From Bacillus sp. Y1 (lineage in GTDB: Bacteria > Bacillota > Bacilli > Bacillales > Cytobacillaceae): DNA of 64,000 nucleotides. Location of the stretch: NCBI RefSeq assembly GCF_003586445.1, contig NZ_CP030028.1:4548501-4612500 (forward strand), in the 5' to 3' direction. The stretch's first letter is position 1. Each line of letters begins with the position of its first letter. Positions 1-9,143 of this stretch are shown in pieces. A model generated the notes under the pieces. That model searched no databases. It was given only the letters and a program-made list of their open reading frames with translations, and was not told the DNA's origin. The translations under genes were made by a program, and so were the position numbers.

Positions 1-178
1 TATAAGCATATGGGGAAATCACCGTACCAAAAGCCACTTCGTTTTGGAGCAGGTATGCATCCCCTTTCATGTCCGGTTTATAGTACATGGTTTTTAGATA
101 ACCAATTCCTATGGTGCTCAAAATATAAATGATATGTAGTATGATTGATGCTATAACAGCCTGTAGAACTGTTTTCAT
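1..178 (-). CDS. Membrane protein, N-terminal part only (cut by window edge)
   Basis: The first 59 codons of a minus-strand gene run off the left edge. The ATG at 178 is preceded by a strong AAGGAGG site. The peptide begins MKTVLQAVIASIILHIIYIL and has one hydrophobic segment at about residues 5-25. It continues with a polar stretch (YLKTMYYKPDMKGDAYLLQ) and a second apolar part at the cut. It is probably a small integral membrane protein. I do not recognise a family. It starts downstream of the chemoreceptor terminator, so it should be a separate transcription unit. Confidence 0.6.
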   Translation of the reverse strand, partial: MKTVLQAVIASIILHIIYILSTIGIGYLKTMYYKPDMKGDAYLLQNEVAFGTVISPYAY

Positions 179-193
179 AGATACCTCCTTAGT

Positions 194-233
194 GCAAAAA
201 AAGTCCTTTAAGAACATTATCTTAAAGGACTTT
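194..233 (-). terminator. Rho-independent terminator of the chemoreceptor gene
   Basis: On the minus strand the arms AAAGTCCTTTAAG and CTTAAAGGACTTT form a 13-bp perfect stem with an 8-nt loop, followed by a T run. It lies about 50 nt past the stop codon of the chemoreceptor. Confidence 0.9.
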
Positions 234-284
234 GGAATAGACAATATTTTACGACAAGGTTTTGGACAGTTCTACGTTCGTTTC

Positions 285-2000
285 TTATAATTTAAATTTC
301 CCTGTTAATTCCTTCATGTTTGATGCCATTTTAACAAGCTCTTCAATAGACTCCGTCATATGTAACACTAAACGTTCTTGTTCTAATGTAATATCAAAGG
401 TTTTCCTTACTTCAGTTGATGCTTGCTCGGCTATATTTGCTGTCTCTTTAGCTGATGCTGTGATTTCTTCCGTTGCTGCAGACATTTCTTCAGATGTTGC
501 TGTCACTTCTTGGATCTTTACATTCACTTCCTGTATGGCTCCTAGAATGTTTTTAAAAACCATTCCCGTTTCTCCTACCGAATGGATTCCTTCTTTTACA
601 TCGTTTAAAACAATCTTCATTTTCTCTGCTGTTACATTTGTATCACTATTTATTTTTTCAATAATATTTCGTATATTAACCGTTGAACTTTCGGATTGCT
701 CAGCTAGTTTACGTACTTCATCAGCAACCACCGCAAAGCCTTTACCTGCTTCTCCCGCGCGCGCTGCTTCAATGGCTGCATTTAACGCAAGTAAATTCGT
801 TTGAGAAGCGATCCCTTGGATAATTTCTACAATGGACTCAATATCCTTGGAATGTGCTAATAATGCCATGATGGAGCTTGATGATTCATTAACTGAATGA
901 CTAATGGTGTTCATTTGCTCCACTAGATCATTCACCTTTTGATTGCCTACCTCAATTTCGCCTTGTGTCTTGGAAGAAAGTTCCGTAACAACGGATGAGT
1001 TAACGGCAATATCATTGATATTCTCTGACACTTCTTCTATGATTTTTGCACTATCATCCAGGTTCTTATATTGAGTGTCTACCTGAGAGGCCATTTGCTC
1101 CATAATTACCGATATTTCATTACTTGCCCCTTTGGTTTCGTTCGCACTTACTAACAATTGAGACGTTGTTCCACTCATTGTTACCGAGCTTTGATTGATT
1201 ACCGCAATCATCCCCTTTAATTCTTGAAGCATTTGATTAAATGAATCTGTTAAACTTCCAATTTCATCTTTTCTATTGGATTCAATAGTAACCGTTAAAT
1301 CACCTTTTCCAATTAATTCGACCTTCTTGGCTAAATGTTTTAACGGATTGACGAGTGACATTGTGGTTATGAAAATTAATAATATACTCAATAATACAAT
1401 TCCAACTGTCATCCAAATTAACTTTATTTTGCTCGCCTGTAGTGACGAATACACCAAACTAGCATCTAAATCTGCTCCTAATATCCCGATCAATTCTCCA
1501 GAATCAGATTTGATAGGTATGTAGGCTGAAACTAACGCACCGTAATCTTCTGAATAAGTCAATTCCCCAACTTGTGACTCGCCCGTTTCAAAAGCCTTCA
1601 CTAGTAAAGGGTAATCATCAACGCCCTCCTCGACATCGCCTATTGCTGAGGCATCTTGTAGCATACCATCAACCATATAGTAATATTCAAATTCTCCTTC
1701 TTTTTCTTGTCGACCCATTGTATATAAATAGATCAAACCATTGGTTTCTCGTATTTCGTTTAGATTATCTCTTAGTTCATAATAGTAATCCGTTTCCCCT
1801 GAATCTAGTGAGATTTCCTCATATTGATCCAAATCAATCACTTTAACGGCATTTTCAGAAATGGAAAGTGCTTGGTCCCCTAATGAACTTGTAATGACAT
1901 TTTTGGACGTTTGAAAGGATACATAGCTAGTTACGATTCCAGATAGCAATATTAAACTGGAGAAAATAACGATCATTTTCAATTTTATACTCTTACTCAT
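285..2000 (-). CDS. Methyl-accepting chemotaxis protein with extracellular Cache-like sensor
   Basis: Transmembrane chemoreceptor that signals to CheA/CheW. Order of parts: TM1 at about residues 5-28, an extracellular Cache-like sensor to about residue 190 (pattern [23 protein letters not shown], then a [10 protein letters not shown] strand), TM2, a HAMP segment ([18 protein letters not shown]), then a long coiled-coil signalling domain. The CheA/CheW-binding tip is textbook: [19 protein letters not shown] followed by [17 protein letters not shown]. The reading frame is open from 2024, but the ATG at 2000 follows AGGGAG at good spacing, so MSKSIKLKM is taken as the start. A TATAAT at 2035-2040 (minus strand) may be its -10. 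The ligand is unknown. Single-gene unit with its own terminator. Confidence 0.93.
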   Translation of the reverse strand: MSKSIKLKMIVIFSSLILLSGIVTSYVSFQTSKNVITSSLGDQALSISENAVKVIDLDQYEEISLDSGETDYYYELRDNLNEIRETNGLIYLYTMGRQEKEGEFEYYYMVDGMLQDASAIGDVEEGVDDYPLLVKAFETGESQVGELTYSEDYGALVSAYIPIKSDSGELIGILGADLDASLVYSSLQASKIKLIWMTVGIVLLSILLIFITTMSLVNPLKHLAKKVELIGKGDLTVTIESNRKDEIGSLTDSFNQMLQELKGMIAVINQSSVTMSGTTSQLLVSANETKGASNEISVIMEQMASQVDTQYKNLDDSAKIIEEVSENINDIAVNSSVVTELSSKTQGEIEVGNQKVNDLVEQMNTISHSVNESSSSIMALLAHSKDIESIVEIIQGIASQTNLLALNAAIEAARAGEAGKGFAVVADEVRKLAEQSESSTVNIRNIIEKINSDTNVTAEKMKIVLNDVKEGIHSVGETGMVFKNILGAIQEVNVKIQEVTATSEEMSAATEEITASAKETANIAEQASTEVRKTFDITLEQERLVLHMTESIEELVKMASNMKELTGKFKL

Positions 2001-2106
2001 AGACGTCTCCCTCTTAATTAACAATAATAGGACTATTATACTAAAAAAGGGAAACTAATCTAATACTTTGTTGTTCGACAAATAACGACTTTAACATCAT
2101 CAAACA

Positions 2107-2140
2107 ATAAAAGCATTAACCCAATTTGGATTAATGCCTT
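2107..2140 (-). terminator. Terminator of the small lipoprotein gene
   Basis: Minus-strand hairpin with arms AAGGCATTAATCC and GGGTTAATGCTTTT and a short AATT-type loop, ending in T-rich sequence. It follows the lipoprotein stop by about 60 nt. Confidence 0.8.
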
Positions 2141-2199
2141 AGTTGTTCTCTTTCATTGGACCTAATATATATCTTAACTTGATGTTGAATTATATTTTA

Positions 2200-2841
2200 T
2201 TAACGCAACTGTATTTCAAAAGGTTCTTCTCCTAATGTTACTGTTAAAACTAAAGGCTTGTCTGATTCAGAGACCGTCTTTGGTACTTGAAAGTAAACAT
2301 GAATATTCCCTTCCGTTAATGCATCGATACTGGAAGCGCCTAATTTTGTCCCGTTTTCTTCTTCAGCTGTACTTGTGTTTTCAAATGTATGTTTCCCATC
2401 ATATAACAAAGAAAAATTGATTTCCCCGAGCTTATTCCCAAAAGAAAATAAGTCAGTTGTATCATTTTTAATTGTTCCAGTTAAGTGAAGATAAATTTCC
2501 GAATCAGTGGTGATCTCATGGTTTGCCCAAGTATCTTCTGGATCAGCGTTTGATGCTCCAAATTTCTTTGTAAATTCGGCTTTTGTAAGTGTCATAACAA
2601 CCGAACCATCTTCATATTTAAACTCTTTGTTTTTATCCAACAAATTTTCAGAAGGTTGAACCTCCTCTTCTTTGCTGGTTGATGATTCAAACACATCTTT
2701 GTCTTCTTCACTATTTTCACCTGATGATTTACTATTGGTTTCTTCAACTATTTTTGTTGAAGACTCTTCTGATTTTCCACAAGCAACTAAAGACAACACC
2801 GTAATCATTACAATAAATAACCAAATTCTTTTCTTTTGCAT
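2200..2841 (-). CDS. Small secreted lipoprotein, unknown function
   Basis: 213-residue predicted lipoprotein. A short basic N-terminus (MQKKR), a hydrophobic core and the lipobox LVAC at residues 18-21 indicate type II signal peptidase cleavage and lipid attachment at Cys21. A Ser/Glu-rich linker of about 50 residues follows. The C-terminal domain of about 140 residues looks all-beta (repeated strands such as IYLHLTGTIKNDT and NIHVYFQVP) and resembles DUF4352/telokin-like lipoprotein domains, but I cannot assign a family. The frame opens at 2922, but AGGGGAG lies just before the ATG at 2841. Monocistronic, with its own promoter and terminator. Function not known. Confidence 0.75.
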   Translation of the reverse strand: MQKKRIWLFIVMITVLSLVACGKSEESSTKIVEETNSKSSGENSEEDKDVFESSTSKEEEVQPSENLLDKNKEFKYEDGSVVMTLTKAEFTKKFGASNADPEDTWANHEITTDSEIYLHLTGTIKNDTTDLFSFGNKLGEINFSLLYDGKHTFENTSTAEEENGTKLGASSIDALTEGNIHVYFQVPKTVSESDKPLVLTVTLGEEPFEIQLR

Positions 2842-2877
2842 ATTATTTTCTCCCCTAATATGTAAGTTAAATACACC

Positions 2878-2905
2878 ATTATACAAATATACCATATTTA
2901 GTAAA
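2878..2905 (-). promoter_or_regulatory. Candidate sigma-A promoter of the lipoprotein gene
   Basis: Minus strand: TTTACT (-35, 2905-2900), a 16-nt spacer, then TATAAT (-10, 2883-2878). The -10 is perfect and the -35 matches 4 of 6. It lies about 40 nt upstream of the start codon. Confidence 0.55.
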
Positions 2906-3115
2906 TTAAGTTTTACCAACATACTAATTTGATAGGAAAGTCCCGTTCAACTATAGCTAAAATGGGCCATTGAGGTTATTTTGCTCATTCGACCTTTTAC
3001 CTTTGATTTGTATGTCAAAAATTTAAAGCCTATTTAATGTGCGTTCTTAAAAGTGTTTTACTAAGAAATCTGACAGGGAGCAAATATCAATATTTATATT
3101 TAACAGAGCCATAAA
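2906..3115. other. Gene-free stretch, nothing recognised
   Basis: AT-rich DNA between the lipoprotein promoter and the transketolase terminator. No open frame with a ribosome site, no clear hairpin and no repeat was seen. Confidence 0.5.
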
Positions 3116-3163
3116 GTAAAAAAGACTGCAATCAACTCAAAGACTTTGAGTTTGATTGCAGTC
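3116..3163 (-). terminator. Terminator of the pentitol operon (after tkt)
   Basis: Long stem on the minus strand (GACTGCAATCAAACTCAAAG pairing with CTTTGAGTTGATTGCAGTC, one bulge), followed by TTTTTTAC. It marks the 3' end of the polyol operon. Confidence 0.92.
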
Positions 3164-3200
3164 TGACACCCCTGTTAAAAATAGAGGTTTGAAAATTAAT

Positions 3201-5222
3201 TTAGTTAATCTTTTCTGAAAGAGCTTTAAATCTTTCTGCAACATTCTTGGCAGTATATCCATATTCTTCAAGCAACTGATTCGCTGGTGCTGATTCGCCA
3301 AAGTGGTCAATAGATAAGACCTCACCATATTCTCCGATATATTCTCTCCAACCAAAGGAAGATGCTGTTTCGATTGCAAATTTTGCTAGAAGTCCTTTAG
3401 GAAGGACGCTTTCCCTATATTCCTTCGTCTGCTTCTCAAAACGATCCCAGCTTGGCATGCTCACAACGGAAACATAGATGCCTTCTTGTTCGAGAAGCTT
3501 TTGTGCATCGATTGCGAGGGCCACTTCTGAACCACTAGCTAATAGTAAGCCCTCTGCTTCTTTAGCTGCCTTAGATACCACATAGGCACCTTTTTGAACC
3601 CCTTTATATACTTCATCTTCAGACATTTCAAGTGTTGGTAAATCCTGACGAGTTAGTACTAGAGCGGTTGGGTTCCTCTCACTTTCTACAGCTAATCTCC
3701 AGGCTGCTGCCGTTTCCTTTGCATCAGCAGGGCGAATTAATGACAATCCTGGCATTGCACGTAATGATGCTAGATGCTCGATTGGTTGATGTGTGGGCCC
3801 ATCTTCACCCACTGCAATACTATCATGAGTAAATACATAGGTAACAGGTAGATTCATTAATGCAGATAGACGCATCGCCGGTCTTAAGTAGTCGGAGAAG
3901 ACAAAGAATGTTGCCCCAAATACTTTAACTCCTCCATGTAATGCCATTCCATTTAACGCCGCACCCATTCCAAATTCTCGAACTCCAAACCAAATGTTTC
4001 GTGCTTGATATCCATCCACACCAAAGTTTCCTTCAAAAGTTAATGTTGTTTTATTCGAGCACGCGAGATCAGCAGAACCTCCAATTAATTGCGGGACTTT
4101 ATTTGCGATTGCATTTAGCATTTTCCCTGAAGATGCACGAGATGCCATTTTTTCACCTTTTGAAAACTGTGGTAGATCTTGTTCCCAGCCTTCAGGCAAT
4201 TCACCTTTGATTGCACGCTCAAGCTGCTGTGAAAGCTCAGGGTATTGTTGTTTGTAGCTCTCGAAAAGGGAGTTCCATTGATCTTCAAATTGCTTACCAA
4301 TGCTTGCAAATTGTTGGAAGTGCTCTCTCACTTCATTTGGTACATGGAATGGCTCTTTTTCTTCCCATTCATAGGCTGCTTTCGTCAGTTCCGTCTCCTT
4401 CGGACCAAGCGGAGAACCGTGAGAATCGGATTTCCCTCCTTTATTAGGAGAACCAAAGCCAATGGTTGTTTTCACTTCAATAAGTGTTGGTCTTTGATCA
4501 TCAAGCTTTGCACGTTCCACAGCATTTTGGACGGCAGTTACATCATTTCCATCCTCTACTCTGAGTACTTGCCAGCCATATGCTTCAAAGCGTTGTTGGA
4601 CACTCTCGGAGAATGTAAGGCTCAAGTCGCCGTCTAAAGAAATATCATTTGAGTCATAAAGTACTACTAAGCGTCCAAGCTTTAAATGACCTGCTAATGA
4701 CGCAGCTTCTGCTGATACTCCTTCCATCAGATCGCCATCACCACAGATGCAATAAGTAAAATGATCAACAATGGGATAGCCTTCACGATTGTAGGTTTCT
4801 GCCAAATGACGCTCGGCCATAGCCATCCCTGCTGCCATCGCAATCCCTTGACCAAGTGGACCTGTTGTTGCATCTACACCAGGTGTATGCCCGAATTCAG
4901 GATGACCCGGTGTTTTACTCTTATATTGGCGGAAATTTTTCAAATCATCTAGCGTGACATTATAACCAAACAAGTGCAATAAGCTGTATAAGAGCATGGA
5001 TCCATGACCCGCTGATAAAACGAAGCGATCTCGGTTGAACCAATTAGGATTTTGGGGGTTATGAATCATTTCCTTTGCCCAAAGTGCGTAAGCCATTGGT
5101 GCAGCACCCATTGGCATTCCCGGATGTCCTGAATTTGCCTTTTCAATGGCGTCGATGGATAAAGTGCGAATGGTGTTAATCGCCAATTCATCTACTGTTT
5201 TTTTCATTTCTATTGAACTCAT
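3201..5222 (-). CDS. tkt: Transketolase
   Basis: 673 residues, the full bacterial length. A cytoplasmic thiamine-diphosphate enzyme that moves two-carbon ketol units between xylulose-5-P and aldose phosphates. The N-terminal domain has [12 protein letters not shown] at about 31-42, and the ThDP motif starts GDGDLMEG at 161. The central domain carries [16 protein letters not shown]. The start at 5222 has an AAAGGAG site. Its place as last gene of the PTS/polyol dehydrogenase operon implies a dedicated transketolase that drains xylulose-5-P made from the imported polyol. The genome probably has a second housekeeping copy, but that cannot be seen here. Confidence 0.96.
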   Translation of the reverse strand: MSSIEMKKTVDELAINTIRTLSIDAIEKANSGHPGMPMGAAPMAYALWAKEMIHNPQNPNWFNRDRFVLSAGHGSMLLYSLLHLFGYNVTLDDLKNFRQYKSKTPGHPEFGHTPGVDATTGPLGQGIAMAAGMAMAERHLAETYNREGYPIVDHFTYCICGDGDLMEGVSAEAASLAGHLKLGRLVVLYDSNDISLDGDLSLTFSESVQQRFEAYGWQVLRVEDGNDVTAVQNAVERAKLDDQRPTLIEVKTTIGFGSPNKGGKSDSHGSPLGPKETELTKAAYEWEEKEPFHVPNEVREHFQQFASIGKQFEDQWNSLFESYKQQYPELSQQLERAIKGELPEGWEQDLPQFSKGEKMASRASSGKMLNAIANKVPQLIGGSADLACSNKTTLTFEGNFGVDGYQARNIWFGVREFGMGAALNGMALHGGVKVFGATFFVFSDYLRPAMRLSALMNLPVTYVFTHDSIAVGEDGPTHQPIEHLASLRAMPGLSLIRPADAKETAAAWRLAVESERNPTALVLTRQDLPTLEMSEDEVYKGVQKGAYVVSKAAKEAEGLLLASGSEVALAIDAQKLLEQEGIYVSVVSMPSWDRFEKQTKEYRESVLPKGLLAKFAIETASSFGWREYIGEYGEVLSIDHFGESAPANQLLEEYGYTAKNVAERFKALSEKIN

Positions 5223-5260
5223 AATGACACTCCTTTTATTAGCAGTTCGTCGTAATATAT

Positions 5261-5719
5261 TTATATAGTTTTAGATTTTAAAGATATTTCTAGCTGTTCT
5301 ACTAAATCGAGTCGCTCTTGGTGTCGACCACCCTGAAATTCTGCTTCGAGCCAGGTGTCAACAATATTTAGTGCAAGTGACTCCCCTAATACCCGCTCAC
5401 CTAGGCAGAGCACATTGCTGTTATTGTGCTCTCTAGTTGCTCTCGCGGAAAATGTATCACTTACAACCGCCGCGCGAACACCTTGAATTTTATTAGCAGC
5501 AATGGACATTCCGATACCTGTTCCACAGCAAAGAATTCCTAATTCACATTCCCTATTGGCAACCGAATCTCCCACTTTTTTTGCATATAAGGGATAATTA
5601 ACACTTTCTGTAAAGTGAGTTCCGTAATCTAGGCATTCGAATCCTTTTTTCTCTAAGTGGTTCTTAATAGACTCCTTCAACAAATATCCACCATGGTCAC
5701 AGCCTAATGCGATTTTCAT
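5261..5719 (-). CDS. rpiB: Ribose-5-phosphate isomerase B family protein
   Basis: 152-residue RpiB/LacAB-family sugar-phosphate isomerase. The phosphate/active-site pattern is visible: GCDHGG (Asp8, His9), CCGTGIG (catalytic-type Cys65) and [11 protein letters not shown] (His98). RpiB normally interconverts ribulose-5-P and ribose-5-P. In a pentitol operon it may also act on a related ketopentose or 6-carbon phosphate (allose/galactose type). It starts in a 4-base ATGA overlap with the end of rpe, so the two are translationally coupled. Confidence 0.92.
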   Translation of the reverse strand: MKIALGCDHGGYLLKESIKNHLEKKGFECLDYGTHFTESVNYPLYAKKVGDSVANRECELGILCCGTGIGMSIAANKIQGVRAAVVSDTFSARATREHNNSNVLCLGERVLGESLALNIVDTWLEAEFQGGRHQERLDLVEQLEISLKSKTI

Positions 5720-6375
5720 GCGGTTGCCCCCTGTTTGTTTATTACTCTAGTTAGCTTCTCTAAATTCTCCTTAACATCACCATGAAACGTGTATGAACCT
5801 GCAACGATTACATTGGCACCTGCTTCTACACATAGCTTGGCTGTTTCGAGGTTAATCCCCCCATCAACCTCGATGTCTATATTTCTACCTTCTACAAGCT
5901 TTTTTGCTTCCTGAATTTTCGGTAGCACACTTGAAATGAAGCTCTGACCACCATACCCTGGATTAACGGTCATAAGTAGAATCATGTCAATTTCATCTAG
6001 AACATGCTTAATCGTTTCAATAGGGGTAGCAGGATTTAGGACTACACCGGCTCTTCTATTGTATTTCTTTATTAATTGCAGACTTCGATGGAGATGCGTT
6101 GTTGCTTCCTGATGAATGGTAATGATATCCGCCCCTGCCTCAGCCACAATCGGAATAATCCAATCTGGATTTTGTACCATTAAATGAACATCAAAAATGA
6201 GCTTTGAACGTTGCCGAAGCATATTGATTTGATCTGGACCAAAGGTAATATTGGGAACAAAGTTTCCGTCCATCACATCAATATGAAGCATGCTAATATT
6301 GCTTTGTTCTAAAAGCTGCATTTGGTCCTCTAGATGGCAAAAATCTGCTGCTAGTATCGAAGGCGCTATTTTCAT
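5716..6375 (-). CDS. rpe: Ribulose-phosphate 3-epimerase
   Basis: 219 residues, standard length for this TIM-barrel enzyme, which interconverts ribulose-5-P and xylulose-5-P. It begins MKIAPSILAADF. Metal and acid/base residues sit in LHIDVMDG (His31, Asp33, Asp36), FDVHLMV (His64) and EVDGGIN. The mobile loop MTVNPGYGGQSF is intact. The start at 6375 has a GAGGAG site. With tkt and rpiB next to it, the operon carries its own non-oxidative pentose phosphate module. Confidence 0.95.
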   Translation of the reverse strand: MKIAPSILAADFCHLEDQMQLLEQSNISMLHIDVMDGNFVPNITFGPDQINMLRQRSKLIFDVHLMVQNPDWIIPIVAEAGADIITIHQEATTHLHRSLQLIKKYNRRAGVVLNPATPIETIKHVLDEIDMILLMTVNPGYGGQSFISSVLPKIQEAKKLVEGRNIDIEVDGGINLETAKLCVEAGANVIVAGSYTFHGDVKENLEKLTRVINKQGATA

Positions 6376-6403
6376 ATGAATCTCCTCTTTTTCTCATTGT
6401 TCA

Positions 6404-7495
6404 TTACTTCACAAAACAATGTTTAGTCGTCTCTTCTTGATCAATGGCTTCTTGCCCATTGGGTAAAATTAACACCTTATTAAATGGTTCTTCTCGATTT
6501 ATGATCATATTGAATGCTTTTTGAGTTTCCTCTAAATTAAAGCGGTGAGATATAAGATCTTGTATTTGAATTCTTTTCTGTAAAAGAAACTCAATACTTT
6601 TTGTCCATTCCTCACCAGGAAATGGTGCAGAATAAGAATTCCAAAAGCCCTTTAAGGTAAGTTCTCTTCGAAAAATATTTTCAAATGCTTGTTCCGAAAG
6701 TAAAACATCTGAATAAGCAATTCCTAGATAACCAACTTTCCCCTGTTTTCTTATAACAAGCAAGCATTGTTCCTGCGTAATTTTTGATCCGGCACATTCT
6801 AAGGCGATATCCACTCCAAGACCGTTTGTGTATTCTTTTATTTTTATAGCTAAATCTTCTTTTAATGGATTGATGGTACGTTTACAACCGATTGACTTAG
6901 CGTAATGTAGTTTCTCTTCCGAAATATCGATAGCAATGATTTCTTGTACACCAGATACTTTTAGCCATTCAATGACGAGTATTCCAATCGTCCCAACACC
7001 AAATACCGCCACCACATCACCTATACGCGGAGAAATATTCAAAACACCATGTAGGGCTACAGCTAATGGTTCTATCATGGCCGCCTCTTCAAATCTCATA
7101 TTCCCTACCGGAAGAACATTGGTAGCTTTTATATTGACATATTCGGCAAATGCACCTGGAGACTTAGAACCAATCATTCCATAATCTTCACATAATGAAA
7201 ATTGCCCTCTTTTGCAATATTCACAAGAATGGCATGGTAGAAAGGGGATACCAACTACTCTCTCCCCAAGAGTTAAATGACTAACGGCACTACCTTTTTC
7301 TACAATAACACCAGAGAATTCATGACCCATGATAGCTGGAAGATCATACTTCCATTTGCTTGTCATTTTATGTGTGTCTGACCCACAAATACCCGCAGCC
7401 ATTACTTTTATTTTCACTTCATCTTCTTGACAAGGCGAAATATCAACTTCTTTGTATACAAAATAATTTTCAGAATAAAGAACTGCTGCTTTCAT
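6404..7495 (-). CDS. Zinc-dependent polyol(-phosphate) dehydrogenase, GatD-like
   Basis: 363-residue medium-chain dehydrogenase/reductase. Catalytic zinc ligands: Cys37 in GICGSD, then His58 and Glu59 in GHE. The structural zinc has four Cys in LPCHSCEYCKRGQFSLC. The NAD(P) Rossmann motif is VFGVGTIG. It resembles galactitol/arabitol-phosphate 5-dehydrogenases. In this operon it most likely oxidises the PTS-delivered pentitol phosphate to xylulose-5-P or ribulose-5-P (inference from context). The frame opens at 7531, but GAGGAGG precedes the ATG at 7495, so MKAAVLYSEN is the start. Second of two such enzymes in the operon, so two polyols may be used. Confidence 0.88.
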   Translation of the reverse strand: MKAAVLYSENYFVYKEVDISPCQEDEVKIKVMAAGICGSDTHKMTSKWKYDLPAIMGHEFSGVIVEKGSAVSHLTLGERVVGIPFLPCHSCEYCKRGQFSLCEDYGMIGSKSPGAFAEYVNIKATNVLPVGNMRFEEAAMIEPLAVALHGVLNISPRIGDVVAVFGVGTIGILVIEWLKVSGVQEIIAIDISEEKLHYAKSIGCKRTINPLKEDLAIKIKEYTNGLGVDIALECAGSKITQEQCLLVIRKQGKVGYLGIAYSDVLLSEQAFENIFRRELTLKGFWNSYSAPFPGEEWTKSIEFLLQKRIQIQDLISHRFNLEETQKAFNMIINREEPFNKVLILPNGQEAIDQEETTKHCFVK

Positions 7496-7523
7496 TTTTG
7501 GCCTCCTCTTTTCTGAAACGCAA

Positions 7524-7730
7524 TCAGTCAACTTTTAAGTCTTCGAGGCCCGTAGCACGTGTGGAATTCTGGAGCTTTCTTTTCTTCAATCTGAATACAG
7601 TTAACCGATAGACCGCAATAGCAAAAACCGCACTGTTGATGGGAAATTGATATTGCATATAATACTCACTTAAAAATCTGCCATGTGGTCCTAATGCGTA
7701 ATCGATCATACTTTCTACCATAATATTCAC
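7524..7730 (-). CDS. Small predicted membrane protein within the polyol operon
   Basis: 68-residue ORF between the two dehydrogenases. Its start is GTG at 7730, close behind AAGGAGTAAG; an ATG three codons later is an alternative. It has one likely membrane segment (INSAVFAIAVYRLTVF) followed by a basic KKRK patch. The N-terminal part MVESMIDYALGPHGRFLSEYY does not look like random translation. It sits in the operon, same strand, 28 nt before the next gene. I know no family for it. It could be a membrane accessory factor of the PTS or an ORF of no function. Confidence 0.5.
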   Translation of the reverse strand: MNIMVESMIDYALGPHGRFLSEYYMQYQFPINSAVFAIAVYRLTVFRLKKRKLQNSTRATGLEDLKVD

Positions 7731-7762
7731 CTTACTCCTTCAATTTTTCACACGTAAACTAC

Positions 7763-7792
7763 GGGCTAGTCCACGAACTCGAAGACTAGCCT
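7763..7792 (-). other. Intra-operon hairpin
   Basis: Arms GGGCTAGTC and GACTAGCCT form a 9-bp stem with a 12-nt loop between the first dehydrogenase and the small ORF. There is no T tail, so it is more likely an mRNA processing or stability element than a terminator. Confidence 0.5.
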
Positions 7793-7823
7793 GTAATTCT
7801 TAATAGTTTCCCTGTGCGTTTAT

Positions 7824-8855
7824 TCATTCAACAGGTGTTAACACTACTTTAATTGCTTCGCCACTTTTGATCGTTTCATACGCTTTTTGCCATTCCGAAA
7901 TCGTGAATTGATGGGTCACTAGTGCATCCGCTTTTACGCGTGATTCGTTCATTAATTGGAGTGAAGGCTCCCAGTCAAATGGGTTTTGGCTTCTACAACC
8001 AATAACTTCAATTTCTTTCTGAATGATTTTTTCGAAGTCAACTACTATTTCAGGGGTAGCAAAGATACCTACTTGGACGTATCGCCCTTTCTTTCGTAGC
8101 AAATCTAATCCCATGGAAAGGGCAGGTGGTGCACCGGTACACTCTAGAACCACATCAGCTCCATAGCCCTCTGTTATTTCATTTACAATTTGCTTTACAT
8201 CTTTTTCTTGAATATTAACAATGTGGTCGATACCAAGCTCAGCGGCTTTTACTAAGCGGTGTTCATCTTTTTCTAAACCTGTAATTACCACTGTTGCTCC
8301 TTTGTGCTTTGCAATTTGAGCTGTAAGAAGTCCGATTGGTCCAGGACCTAATACGACAACAACTTCACCTGGTTGGATACGACCTTTTTCAATCGCATGA
8401 TGTGAACATGCTAAGGGCTCAGTTAATGAGGCTGATAAATAACTAACGTTTTCAGGAAGTTTATGAACACTTTCCTTCCTAGCAATTACGTATTTTGCAA
8501 ATCCACCATCTTGCTGTGTACCTAAACCCTTTCGATCACTGCATAAATTATAATTCTTCGATTGACAATACTTACATTTACCACAAATAGTAAAGGTCGT
8601 CTCTGAAGTCACACGATCTCCAACTTGAATGTCTTTAACATTCAAACCAACCTCTACTACTTCTCCAGAAAACTCATGCCCTAGAGTGACTGGTGCATTC
8701 ACTTTGTATTTACCCTCATAGGTATGAAGGTCAGTACCACAAACTCCAGCATATTTTACAAGTATTTTTACCTGATCTTCGCCAACCGTTGGCTCCTCAA
8801 CGTCTATTAATTCTAGGTGTCCGAAGCCTGGTTCTAATTTCACAAGTGATTTCAT
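7824..8855 (-). CDS. Zinc-dependent polyol dehydrogenase, sorbitol/threonine dehydrogenase type
   Basis: 343-residue medium-chain zinc dehydrogenase. Catalytic zinc site: Cys39 (VCGTD), His60 and Glu61 (LGHE). The structural zinc loop is TICGKCKYCQSKNYNLC. The nucleotide-binding motif is VLGPGPIG. It starts at 8855 after TAGGAGG. Paired with the second dehydrogenase at 6.4-7.5 kb, it probably oxidises the second polyol phosphate taken up by the PTS. Listeria has an operon with the same makeup (galactitol-type PTS, two dehydrogenases, rpiB, tkt, rpe) that serves D-arabitol and D-xylitol. The substrate here is inferred from that parallel only. Confidence 0.87.
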   Translation of the reverse strand: MKSLVKLEPGFGHLELIDVEEPTVGEDQVKILVKYAGVCGTDLHTYEGKYKVNAPVTLGHEFSGEVVEVGLNVKDIQVGDRVTSETTFTICGKCKYCQSKNYNLCSDRKGLGTQQDGGFAKYVIARKESVHKLPENVSYLSASLTEPLACSHHAIEKGRIQPGEVVVVLGPGPIGLLTAQIAKHKGATVVITGLEKDEHRLVKAAELGIDHIVNIQEKDVKQIVNEITEGYGADVVLECTGAPPALSMGLDLLRKKGRYVQVGIFATPEIVVDFEKIIQKEIEVIGCRSQNPFDWEPSLQLMNESRVKADALVTHQFTISEWQKAYETIKSGEAIKVVLTPVE

Positions 8856-9093
8856 TTAGTTTCCTCCTAAAAGGATTTCTTTTAAAAGGCTGTTTTCTAA
8901 TGACTACTCTTTGTCAATAGCCAATCCTTGTCTATACGGCATACTACTGTCAGTATCACGTATAAAACTAAGGTAGAAAATAGCCAATTTTGACAAAAGG
9001 TATTAACTATAGTATTGTTAAATCAAATTATATTTTTTAGAGATTCCCGTCTCTAAGCCTCTCGAATTAAACGCCAATTTAAGTCGAGATTTT

Positions 9094-9130
9094 AAGAGCT
9101 AATGCTGCATTTTTGCATGTATTAGCTCTT
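9094..9130 (-). other. Strong hairpin between EIIC and dehydrogenase genes
   Basis: Minus strand: AAGAGCTAATAC and CATTAGCTCTT, extended by ATGCA/TGCAG around a short A-rich loop. Only a weak T tail (AAAATCT) follows. It could be a partial terminator lowering expression of the downstream catabolic genes, or an mRNA-stabilising 3' end for the PTS genes. The rest of the 288-nt gap holds no gene. Confidence 0.6.
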
Positions 9131-9143
9131 GCTATTTATAGCC

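Noticed and set aside
262..804. Plus-strand open frame of 180 residues
   Set aside because: Antisense to the conserved MCP signalling domain and the start of its terminator region; Ser-rich composition typical of a shadow.
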